Assembly (NCBI GenBank): GCA_036250225.1
Contig: JAPZLL010000023.1
Span: 1-64,000, forward strand
Reading direction: 5' to 3'
DNA length: 64,000 nucleotides
DNA from: Cercophora sp. LCS_1
Taxonomy: Eukaryota > Ascomycota > Sordariomycetes > Sordariales > Lasiosphaeriaceae
Shown here: one piece after another, positions 46,157-55,700 of the stretch
Layout of the letters: each line of letters opens with the position of its first letter
Numbering within the stretch: position 1 is the first letter of the stretch
Translations under genes and position numbers: made by a program
Notes under the pieces: generated by a model
What the model was told of the DNA's origin: nothing
Databases searched by the model: none
What the model saw: only the letters and a program-made list of their open reading frames with translations

Positions 46157-49100
46157 ATGCCTAAGAAATTTATTCCCCGGCAGCGTAAGCGAAAAGTTCT
46201 GGAACGCCAAAAAGCCGAAGAACGAGCAACACACGAGGGCGAGGAGCCTTCAGACTCGAATGCGATAATCATTACCCCCGCAGACCAAGCCGAAGCAGAG
46301 CAGAAGAAGGCCCAGCTCAGGCAAGAGCTGAGACCCGACGGTACTAAGGTCAGCAGCAAGAAGGCAAAGCGGCTCGAGAAGTACATCGACAGCAAGTTGA
46401 AGAAGGACGAGAACCGGGTACTGCTTGCCCGACTAGCCGCGAACAAGGTCGATACCAGCCTATTTTCGAGCAGTCGCTCTTTGGGCCAAACCAAGCAGAC
46501 CAAAAAAGAGGCACTGAGTCGCGCTCTGCGAGAGCAAAATGCTGGCCTCAGTCTGGACAAGTCTGCCGCCGAGCTCCTTTACGAAAGACGCCAAATCTCA
46601 GAGGGCGAGATTCCTGACCAGAAGCGCCCAGAATCTGACGAGGAAGCACAAGCGATTTCGGTTGTTAAGAGCGCCCCCAAGAAGACGGAATCACAGCCCC
46701 AGGAGCAGGAGGTTGAGGAACCGCCAGCAGTCGCGACCAATGTGGGGTCAGGACTGAAGAGGCCTCTGGAGGTTGACGAATCCGGGCGCCCTGTGCTGGC
46801 CAAACGGCAAAAGCGCGGAGGTATCAAGGATAAACAGACAAAACCCACCAGTTTCGTGGTTCTGTCTGCTCCTCAACCAGAATCCGAGGCGGGATCAGGT
46901 TCCGAGTCCGACGGCTGGAATGGTTTCAGTTCCGAAGACGAGGGCAGTCAAGGTGAAGATTTAGAAGAGTCCGACGAGAGCGATTCGGATAGTCAAGACG
47001 ACGTAGAAGCTTCGTCTCAAGGTTCCGAGGAGGACGACTCAGAAGAGGAGAGTGAAGACGAAGAAATGCTGGATGACGAACAGGAGCGACGCAAAGAGAG
47101 ATCCTCGGCATTCAAGGCCTGGGCTCACCAGCAGAGGAACGAGGCATTGGGGTATCAGTCAGTCGCTTCAGGCACAACTCTTTTCGAGTTTCCAAAACCA
47201 GCGAATTTTACGCTTCGGCCTCTGGAAGAGGATCCCCTTCCCGAGGAACTTCAACCTACAACCAACACGACAAGGAAGTCACACGCCGTCGTGGTGACGA
47301 GAGATCCTGATATTCAGGAGGTTCGCTTTCGACTTCCGGTGGTGGCTGAGGAGCAAAGGATTATGGAAGCTATCCACAATAACGACGTTGTCGTTATTTG
47401 TGGTGCCACTGGTTCAGGAAAGACAACACAGCTCCCGCAATTCTTGTTCGAGGCCGGGTATGGGGCTCCGAATGGTCCGACTCCCGGAATGATTGGTGTC
47501 ACACAGCCCAGACGAGTCGCAGCCGTCAGCATGTCTAAGCGTGTAGCGCAAGAGATGGGAGACTACTCCCATGTGGTGGCCTACCAAATTCGGTTTGAAG
47601 GCACAGTTGATCCTAACACCGCTGTCAAGTTCATGACAGACGGCGTGCTTCTACGCGAGGCCGCACAGGACATCGCTCTCCGGAAATACTCTGCTATTAT
47701 CATCGACGAGGCCCATGAAAGAAGCGTCAATACGGACATTCTCATCGCCATGTTGAGCAGGGTGGTCAAATTGAGAGCAGAGCTTGCCCAAGAAGACCCA
47801 GCTGTAAAACCTCTCAAGCTCATCATCATGTCAGCCACACTACGAATTGAGGACCTGACGCAGAATCCAGCGCTGTTTTCAACCCCTCCACGAGTTATTG
47901 AGGTTGAGGGGCGAGAGCATAGCGTTACACTGCACTTCTCCCGCAAAACGAATCATGACTACGTGGAAGAGGCATTCCGCAAAATCTGCAGAGGCCACCG
48001 AAAACTCCCACCTGGTGGAATGCTTGTGTTTCTCACAGGCCAAGGTGAGATTGTCCAACTCAGCAAACGCCTCAAGTCTGTCTTCGGCGGTCTTCAAGGT
48101 GCTACTGTCCCAAAAGTGCGCATTTCTGCGAGTGAAGCGCCAGTCGAGGCTGAGGACATCGATTTCGGGGAGGTTGATGACCGAAATGCAAACGACATGG
48201 ATGATGATATTGCGTTCCTCTCAGACGACGAAGCCGGAGAGGCTGAGTTCGAACTCGAAGATGAGGGATCTGGCACCGGGCCCTCGAAGATGCACATCCT
48301 GCCGTTGTACTCGCTGCTTCCGACGAAAGAGCAGATGCGAGTATTTGAACCGCCACCAGAGGGCTCGCGACTTGTTATCTTGGCCACCAACGTGGCTGAA
48401 ACCAGTTTGACTATTCCTGGAATTCGATATGTGATCGACTGTGGAAGGTCCAAAGAGCGTCGGTATGACCCAGTCAGCGGAGTGCAGAGCTTTGAGATCG
48501 GATGGATCAGCAAGGCCAGCGCAAAGCAACGTGCTGGTCGTGCCGGTCGTACTGGACCCGGCCATTGCTGGAGACTTTACTCATCTGCAGTCTACGAGCG
48601 AGATCTTCCAGAGTTCTCGGAGCCAGAGATTCGCCGCATGCCGATTGAGGGTGTGGTCCTCCAGCTCAAGGCGATGAACCTCCAACACGTTGTCAACTTT
48701 CCTTTCCCAACGCCCCCTGAGCGACAGAGCTTGGTAAAGGCCGAAAAGCTTCTGACATACCTGTCAGCAATATCGACGAGTGGACGGATCACACCTACCG
48801 GATCGACCATGTCCATCTTCCCCCTGTCCCCACGGTTCGCTCGTATCCTCCTCGTTGGACATCTTCACGACTGTCTGCCGTATACCATTGCGCTTGTTGC
48901 TGGTTTATCTGCTGGCGAGATCTTCGTGCCGGAAAGCCAGGCTGTACCGGCGGCAGCAGAACAGACCGAAGACTTCCGCACCAGTGAGGACGTCATCGCC
49001 GAGGACAAGCGGGCGAAAATAAGACAAGCATTCGGCAGAGTCCACAAGAATTTTTGCTTTCTTGATGACAAGTCCGACGCCATCAAGCTCCTCCAGGTCG

Positions 49101-49828
49101 TGGGAGAATTTGCTCACGAGCCCACTGAGGAGTGGTGTGAGAGCCACTTTGTGCGCTTCAAGGCGCTGAAGGAAATCCGTCAACTCCAATCACAGATCAC
49201 AGATCTTCTGAGGACAAACATGCCGGCTTTCGCGAACCTGAGATTCTCCGAGAAGCTGGACGCCCCAACGCCCAAGCAAGTCCAGGCACTAAAGCAGATG
49301 GTGGCCGCGGGCTTCATCGATCAGGTGGCAATCCGGGCCGACAAGGCTCCTAACCCCCCTGAAATGCACAGGAAACCTAGGCGCGCTATTGATGTCCCCT
49401 ATATACCACTGATACCGCTGGAAGGAGAGCAAAAGCTGGATTTGGCGGAAAGACTGGTCTACATTCACCCCTCCTCTCCTCTCGCCCACCTTAGTGCCGA
49501 TGAATGCCCTGATTATGTTGTCTACGCATATCTTCAAAAGGCTGGGAATGTGGCGTTGGACGCTGAGAAGAAGCCAAAAACACGGATGCATGCATTGACT
49601 GACGTGTCGGCTGGTCAACTTGCTTCTCTTGCTAAGGGCACACCCCTGATCAGCTACGGGAAGCCGATCAAGGAGATCAAGAACTCGGAAAGCGCAGATG
49701 GGAAGATGAGGGAGGTGTGGGTTATTCCATATCTCAGAGCCGAGACGGGTGGTGGCATGGGGTGGCCGTTGCCGGCGAAGAAGGTAAAGCAACGCAAGGT
49801 TGCTGGGAAAGGATGGGTCACAGAATAG
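46157..49828 (+). CDS. ecm16: DEAH-box RNA helicase Dhr1/Ecm16 (DHX37)
   Basis: Predicted 1223 aa, a single exon. The start MPKKFIPRQRKRKVLERQKA fits fungal orthologues, so an upstream open extension from 45992 is not used. The N third is basic then acidic (SSEDEGSQGEDLEESDESDS). The helicase core has GATGSGKTTQLPQF (residue 416), DEAH (517), SATL (559) and QRAGRAGRTGPG (791), followed by winged-helix, ratchet and OB-fold regions (FVRFKALKEIRQLQSQITDL). Known role: the SSU processome helicase that unwinds U3 snoRNA from 18S pre-rRNA. It acts in the same particle as PWP2 in this window. An acidic insert (DDRNANDMDDDIAFLSDDEA) lies inside the core, as in orthologues. No intron is needed; frame is continuous. 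Confidence 0.96.
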   Translation: MPKKFIPRQRKRKVLERQKAEERATHEGEEPSDSNAIIITPADQAEAEQKKAQLRQELRPDGTKVSSKKAKRLEKYIDSKLKKDENRVLLARLAANKVDTSLFSSSRSLGQTKQTKKEALSRALREQNAGLSLDKSAAELLYERRQISEGEIPDQKRPESDEEAQAISVVKSAPKKTESQPQEQEVEEPPAVATNVGSGLKRPLEVDESGRPVLAKRQKRGGIKDKQTKPTSFVVLSAPQPESEAGSGSESDGWNGFSSEDEGSQGEDLEESDESDSDSQDDVEASSQGSEEDDSEEESEDEEMLDDEQERRKERSSAFKAWAHQQRNEALGYQSVASGTTLFEFPKPANFTLRPLEEDPLPEELQPTTNTTRKSHAVVVTRDPDIQEVRFRLPVVAEEQRIMEAIHNNDVVVICGATGSGKTTQLPQFLFEAGYGAPNGPTPGMIGVTQPRRVAAVSMSKRVAQEMGDYSHVVAYQIRFEGTVDPNTAVKFMTDGVLLREAAQDIALRKYSAIIIDEAHERSVNTDILIAMLSRVVKLRAELAQEDPAVKPLKLIIMSATLRIEDLTQNPALFSTPPRVIEVEGREHSVTLHFSRKTNHDYVEEAFRKICRGHRKLPPGGMLVFLTGQGEIVQLSKRLKSVFGGLQGATVPKVRISASEAPVEAEDIDFGEVDDRNANDMDDDIAFLSDDEAGEAEFELEDEGSGTGPSKMHILPLYSLLPTKEQMRVFEPPPEGSRLVILATNVAETSLTIPGIRYVIDCGRSKERRYDPVSGVQSFEIGWISKASAKQRAGRAGRTGPGHCWRLYSSAVYERDLPEFSEPEIRRMPIEGVVLQLKAMNLQHVVNFPFPTPPERQSLVKAEKLLTYLSAISTSGRITPTGSTMSIFPLSPRFARILLVGHLHDCLPYTIALVAGLSAGEIFVPESQAVPAAAEQTEDFRTSEDVIAEDKRAKIRQAFGRVHKNFCFLDDKSDAIKLLQVVGEFAHEPTEEWCESHFVRFKALKEIRQLQSQITDLLRTNMPAFANLRFSEKLDAPTPKQVQALKQMVAAGFIDQVAIRADKAPNPPEMHRKPRRAIDVPYIPLIPLEGEQKLDLAERLVYIHPSSPLAHLSADECPDYVVYAYLQKAGNVALDAEKKPKTRMHALTDVSAGQLASLAKGTPLISYGKPIKEIKNSESADGKMREVWVIPYLRAETGGGMGWPLPAKKVKQRKVAGKGWVTE

Positions 49829-49966
49829 ACTTAGAGATGCCATGGCTGATATCTCATTTAAATGATGGTAGTTTAAATCACTACTAGTCCTCCAAATTTG
49901 CAAAACCTTGGGTATCCCTTTGATGCCTTAACGCCAGTCCATAGTATACCTAACCTCGAAGATGAA

Positions 49967-50959
49967 TCAAGAAGGGGTAGTGGCAGCTTTGCTCTTTCTT
50001 CTTTTGGGCTTGGCCATGTTCGGTGTCTTGGGGCTCTTCGTCTCCTTCCCCGTCTTTGCGAGAGGACTCTCGACAATCTTAGTGTTCAATGCTGGTAAAC
50101 CTTCCCCTTTGACAGCAAATGGCCCTGTTTTTGGTACTGCCAACTTCTCTTTGCGGCCAGTTGATGAGAGGTGGAATTCGCCTGGCTTGCCGGTAATTGG
50201 GTTCTCGTCCATATATTCGCCTCCGTACCTTTCGTGAATCAGGAGAGACTCCAGTGCTAGTCTCGAGTCTACATCGGGATTGACAATCTTGGGACCGTTG
50301 ACTTTTCCTCCAGTATCAGGCATTGGTGTCGACGTCTTCCCAGTCGAGATTTCAGTGTCCCGTCCCTTCGATGTAGATGATTGTGCTGGAGTTTGGTATG
50401 TGCGGCCCGTTGCTGCTGACCAGTTTTGCACGTTATCGGTGATGGGTAGGATCTTGGACACCGAGGATGATATAGCCGCCTACGATAGGAGTTAGCCGGT
50501 GGTGCTCTCCGAAGACGAGGAGTTACTCACAAGCCTGGAGCTGATAATGTCCGCAAGACTGGGCGCCATGTAAATGTTCTCCCCAACAATGAAGTAGCTC
50601 TCGAGTACCGTGATCTCATCTTCTTCGCCTTGCCGCTTCTGGCGCCTTTGCTTGTTTATAACCCAGACACCAGTCCCGGCACCAGGCCCTGTTTCTGCGG
50701 GTTCCTGGGAAACAATGAACTCGAGCCCCGACATTGTTTTCAGTCGACCCTCGAACATTTCACGAGTCGCGAGGAACTGCGTTAAGTTGGCATTGTTGAG
50801 ACCTTGCTGGAACACGATTTCGTTGTTTGACGTCTTGTCGTAGAACGGCGACTGAGCAAAGTAGTAGAGCACGCTGTTTGTGTGGATGCCCTGTTCGAAG
50901 TTAGGTGGTGCCCTCCATTGGATTTCGTCAAGCGGTGGGCCAGCAATTTCGGAAGCCAT
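49967..50959 (-). CDS. med6: Mediator complex subunit Med6
   Basis: Predicted 313 aa from two exons: 50959-50531 and 50479-49967. The Med6 domain is complete: PLDEIQWRAPPNFEQGIHTN, SVLYYFAQSPFYDKTSNNEI, TREMFEGRLKTMSGLEFIV and FIVGENIYMAPSLADIISSR. Across the intron it continues LAAISSSVSKILP. The C-terminal half is Ser/Thr/Pro/Lys-rich and disordered, ending in a basic KPKRRKSKAATTPS tail. Med6 lies in the Mediator head and is needed for RNA polymerase II activation. The start at 50959 (MASEIAGPPLDEIQW) is preferred to an ATG 162 nt upstream because it gives the usual short lead. The gene ends 138 bp from the Dhr1 stop, convergent. Confidence 0.96.
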
Positions 50960-51300
50960 TGTTGCGCCGGTTTTTGCTGCAAGGTCGAAGGGTCCCTGAC
51001 TTTGATCCTGATCGTCGTGATTACGAAAGTTTACGTTGGAGGCGGAGAGCGCGTTGGAAATCCCCCACTCCCCGCGGTCACCCTTGCTTCCGCGCCGGGA
51101 GCTTGGGCCCTGCGCTAACATTTCCAAGCGGCAGGGGTCTCCTGCGGCTCTCGGAGCCGCAATTCAGGCAGGTTACAGAATTTCCTGAGCCGCTCACCCA
51201 CCCAACCAACAGCGGACGAACCACTACATTTACGTGAACTCCGGAAACACATCGCGACGAGATCCAAACCAATCGCGCATTTTCGGTGCGCGCTCTATCA
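50960..51300. promoter_or_regulatory. Bidirectional promoter region Med6/MMTAG2-like
   Basis: 341 bp between divergent starts, the tightest shared promoter in the window. No clear TATA or CCAAT motif was picked out. Confidence 0.6.
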
Positions 51301-52062
51301 ATGGACCTCCTATCAACGGTCCGGAAAACAGGCTCGCGCGGCGGCGTCAACTTCAGCTGGGATGATGTCGCATCGTCAGCGCACCGCGAGAATTATCTCG
51401 GACACAGCGTCAAAGCGCCGGTCGGCCGATGGGCGAAGGGTCGCGATCTGACTTGGTATGCGAAGGCCTACTCGAGCACAGCGAATCCGGATGAGACAGA
51501 AGAAGAGAGGCAGGCGCGCGAACGTCGCGAGGAAATCCGGAAGCTCAAGGAGGCTGAAGAGGACGCCATGTCTCGAGCATTAGGGCTACCGATCACACCA
51601 CGTAATGTTACGGGCGCGAACGCCGTGGAAGTTGATGGTTCAAAGGTTCCCCAACAAAACGAGGCCGATGCCGCGAGGGAGGATCAACCGAGAGATCACA
51701 GAAAGGGGAAAGAGAGACACCATGATTCAAGCCATCGGCACAAGAGGCATAGGAGCCGAGAACGCGATCGCGACCGCAGCCGAGAGCGAAACAGGAGCCG
51801 CGAGCGGCGCCGTGATGGCCCGTCAGAGACAAGGGAGAGGAGCAGGGACCGGCGTCGAAGAAGTCGGAGCCCTAATCGAGGGGTCCACTGGCACGAACGG
51901 AGGAGAGATCGTGAGCGGAGCCGTAGCAGAGAGGATGCCAACCGGGATCGGAGGAGGCGAAGCCGCAGTCAGAGTCGGAGCAGAGATCACCGACGACGGG
52001 GTGAGGCCCGGCGGAGAAGCAGAAGTCGGAGCAGGGATGGGCGTAGAAATCGCGAGGCATAA
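51301..52062 (+). CDS. MMTAG2-like RS-rich protein
   Basis: Predicted 253 aa, one exon. The N terminus (residues about 1-60) has the MMtag domain: GGVNFSWDDVASSAHRENYL, GHSVKAPVGRWAKGRDLTWY then a charged helix (EERQARERREEIRKLKEAEE). From residue about 130 to the end it is an Arg-Ser/Asp/Glu dipeptide region (RSRERDRDRSRERNRSRERR), as in splicing-associated proteins. The animal relative is multiple myeloma tumour-associated protein 2, which is also RS-rich. Role inferred: nuclear RNA processing. An overlapping shadow frame at 51605-52159 in another frame is caused by the repetitive Arg codons and is not a gene. Confidence 0.92.
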   Translation: MDLLSTVRKTGSRGGVNFSWDDVASSAHRENYLGHSVKAPVGRWAKGRDLTWYAKAYSSTANPDETEEERQARERREEIRKLKEAEEDAMSRALGLPITPRNVTGANAVEVDGSKVPQQNEADAAREDQPRDHRKGKERHHDSSHRHKRHRSRERDRDRSRERNRSRERRRDGPSETRERSRDRRRRSRSPNRGVHWHERRRDRERSRSREDANRDRRRRSRSQSRSRDHRRRGEARRRSRSRSRDGRRNREA

Positions 52063-52134
52063 TTCAGCCATGAGGGATGGGATGGTCAGTTCCGCGGCGC
52101 TTCGGCAACGAGTGATATGGATAGCTGCAATGAT

Positions 52135-52190
52135 ATCTAGCATTTTAATGACCTCGTGATCTCTAGCATTTTAATGACCTCGTGATCTCT
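52135..52190. repeat. 26-bp tandem duplication
   Basis: Two copies of a 26-nt unit, sharing CTAGCATTTTAATGACCTCG followed by TGAT, begin at 52137 and 52163, just after the MMTAG2-like stop. The copies are almost identical, implying a recent event. Confidence 0.85.
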
Positions 52191-52654
52191 TTATTGATTT
52201 TGTTGCTCACTCACCACCATCGTGACGAGTAAAGTCTGCTTGCGCTATCGCTGACGACATTAGCCTTTGGCACCAGCAGCAGCCTAGGTTGTGGCGGGCG
52301 AACTCGGTGCGTCATTGACTTCGGGTTTAGAGCTGTTCGTCCGTACCGCCCCGGCAACTCGCGGCTGAGTGTGAGGCACCCAATCAACCGCTGGAGATAA
52401 GCTGCCGGTGTGCCTTATCTTAGCTTAAACAGGGGTCCAAGTGACGTCCCGTCTCTGCCTGCCGCTGAAACATTGGTCGAGCGGTCACCAAGCAACATCG
52501 GACAAACCCTCGTTTTCTTTCTTTCGCAGCCATTTAGTCTGCATCTCGTCGCTTCATGCACATAATTCTATGAGGACTCATTTCATCAATCCGCTTGCTA
52601 TTGAAGAACACCACACAGGCCCACGAACAAGGGCGGTGAGGGTGCAGAGGAACC

Positions 52655-52662
52655 TGACGTCA
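52655..52662. promoter_or_regulatory. CRE/bZIP palindrome before DUF3684 gene
   Basis: TGACGTCA, the palindrome for CREB/Atf1-type bZIP factors, lies 45 bp before the ATG at 52707. The match is perfect; it could also sit in the leader. Confidence 0.4.
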
Positions 52663-52706
52663 GCTTGAGGACTGTCTGTGTTGCACCCCCGAGAAAGCTC
52701 CCGAAG

Positions 52707-55700
52707 ATGGACTACGCACGGTTAAAGGCCGCCGCCTTCCAGAGTGGCGAGGACGAAGAGGCCGTCACCGTCGATACTCGCGCCCTGATCGACAAGGTCT
52801 TGGCAAGGTATTCTGGAGAGTGGACAACGTTGCGAGAGCTTATTCAGAACGCGGCCGATGCCCAGGCAACAACCGTCAAGATTTCATGGGAAACGCTCCC
52901 TTCAACGCAGGTCGCCCTTCCTGCCACAACCAACCAGTCTGAGCTTTTGAAGCATGCCGTCTCCCACCATACCCTTCGCCGCCTTGTCGTCGAGAACGAT
53001 GGCCAGCCGTTTACAAAGACGGACTGGGGGAGGTTGAAGAGAATCGCCGAAGGAAACCCTGACGAGACCAAAATTGGCGCGTTTGGTGTTGGCTTCTATT
53101 CCGTTTTTGCCGACTGCGAGGAGCCGCTCGTGAGCTCCGGGAACGAAGCGATGGCGTTTTACTGGAAGGGGAATGCACTCTTTACAAGGAAGCTGCAACT
53201 GGCTGCTGACCAGGCGAGTTCCAAAACGACATTCTTCTTGGAATACAGGAATACCACGACACCGATACCGAATTTACTCTCCATCGGTCAGTTTCTCGCC
53301 ACGAGTCTGACCTTTGTAGCACTCGAGAAGATAGAGTTCTGGATCGATGGCTGGCAAATACTGGCGCTGCGAAAGAAATCATCACCAAGTAATGATGTTC
53401 CGATTCCTCGCGATCTCGAGACGGGAACAAGAGAAGGACTTATGAAACTGGTTTCTGCCGACAGAACAAGCACACAAATCGATGCCACTTTCATGAGTGC
53501 CCTTGGTTGGAAACCACAAGCGGCCGGGTCTGCTGGGAAATCTCACGACCCCTACTACTCAAATTCAGGTACTTCGGATCTAGCGTCTTTGAGGGGCTTT
53601 TTCTCCAGATTCGCAGGATTAGGAAACGAAACTAAGAACAAGGTGGCCAAAGAGGAGAAAGCCGTACAGGATGCTATCGCCGAGGACGTCACCGTCTTAT
53701 CGACATCGAGCATCTTCCTTCGCGTGACAACCGCGCGTATATCCACAAACGTCAGCGCAAATTTTGCCGCCGAGCTCGAGAGAGCAACCAAGAAGCCTCC
53801 GCCAAAAACAACGAAGATCTCCATTCTGACCTCGTCTTACGACGAGACTTTGGCCTCGGAAACGTCAACTTCGGGGAGTCAAGCGGCGAAGGTTGCCGAT
53901 GTTTTCTCAACAGTCTTGCCCAGCAAGAAACCGGGTGGTCGTATCTTCATTGGATTTCCGACAACGCAGACTACGGGCGCAGGTATGCACATATCGGCTC
54001 CGTCTGTCATCCCGACGGTCGAGCGTGAGGCTATCGATCTGAATGCCCGATGGGTTCGCACTTGGAATATGGAAATGCTGCGCGTTGCAGGCATCATATC
54101 ACGACTTGCGTTCTCCAATGAGATGGCAGACCTACATACCAAGCTGAAGCGGATGTCCGAATCCAGCAACACAAAGGGATCCGTCGTCAATCCAGCCGAT
54201 GTGCAAAAGTGTGTTCCTGAAGCGCTCCACATCCTCAAAACCTACACCTTCACGGACTCGACACCCAGCGGCCAGGTGGGGCAGATCATTGAGGAGGCAT
54301 TCTGGATCGCGCACCGGCGCCCATCTATCGAAGTATATTCGTCCAAGGGTGTTCTCTCAACAACAAAAGTTCGCAAGACCTCTGAGGAGATTGGAAAATT
54401 TGTTGGTGGAATACCAGTCATTCTCAAGGAGATGGAGAGCGCGCCATTCATCCAAAAGCTCATCAATTTCGCTCTCATCAAAGACATCACCGTCGATGAT
54501 ATATGCCAAGAGCTCGAATCCAAGGCACTGAACAAGGATCAACTTCATCACTTCATTTCTTGGGCGGCCAGGAGCGCTGTAACAGGGGAAATCGACCCAC
54601 CAAGCAAGCAACGGTTGCTTGATGTCGCCGTTGCCACCATCAGCGAAGGTGGTGACTCGGGTGACATCATTGCACTAGGATCGATCAAGAACTTTGTTGG
54701 TAGCAATATCCCTTCGACGCTGCCTATTCCCCCGACCACCCTACCCACAGAGTTCACAGTCAACATCCCTCAAGTCCACCTCCAGGCACTTGGCTGGGAA
54801 GCTTTAGGAATCGTTCCCTGGCTTCGGTTCCTGGTCGAAGCGGCCCCAAGCAAGCTTGACGAACAGAACATCACGAAGTCTGCCAAATTCTCCACCCAAG
54901 TTCTTATGGTTCTATCGAAGAACTGGGATTCTCTGAGCCCAAGCTCAAAGTCGTCCGTCGTATCCGTATTGCAGAACATCACTGTGGTTCCAACCAAAAT
55001 GGGAATGCGAAAGCCCGGGGAATCATTTTTCGCATCAGTAAAGCTGTTCGACGACCTCCCGACGATACAAGGCTGTAACAACGTGAAAGACAAGTTTCTG
55101 ACGGCACTCGGGGTCCGTAAAACCGTTGACCTGGACACAATCTTCACCCGGCTTCTGAACCCTGCACCTACGGGAGGAGACTCCATGCACAAGAAATGGA
55201 GTCACATGGAACTGATCAAGTATCTCACATCTGTGAAGGACGACATCCCGGCCGCAGACATGAAAAAGCTGACAGAATCAAAACTGTGCCCAGCTGAGGC
55301 TGGGCCGCCTGGAATGGAGCCAACAAAGGGCACAGAGCGGCTTTACAAGGTATCGGAACTTTATGAGCCAAAAGACTCGCATAGAGCACTCAAACTCCCC
55401 GTTCTCCAGTGGCCTGGCCCACCAGGGAGCTTTCGGGGTAGCAGCAAAGAAGCCCAGTTTCTGTATGCCCTGGGGCTGCGGCCGTATCCCGCGGTGCCGG
55501 AACTGGTCGAGATGATGGCGTCGTCAGATGCCACCCTTCGCAAGAATGCGATGACATACTTTATCGCTAATCACACCATCAATGGCTATGCACGATTCGA
55601 CCTTGCGAGCACAAACAAGGCTATCCTCCCTCTGCAAGGGAACGAGAAACAACTTGTGCCTCCTTCGGCTTGTTATACCGATGCTGGCGCAGCTGTGCTC

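Larger units (their letters stand above)
52063..52706. other. Intergenic
   Basis: 644 bp between two plus-strand genes, with a tandem repeat at its left end (52135-52190) and a CRE site near its right end. No gene was seen. Confidence 0.6.
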
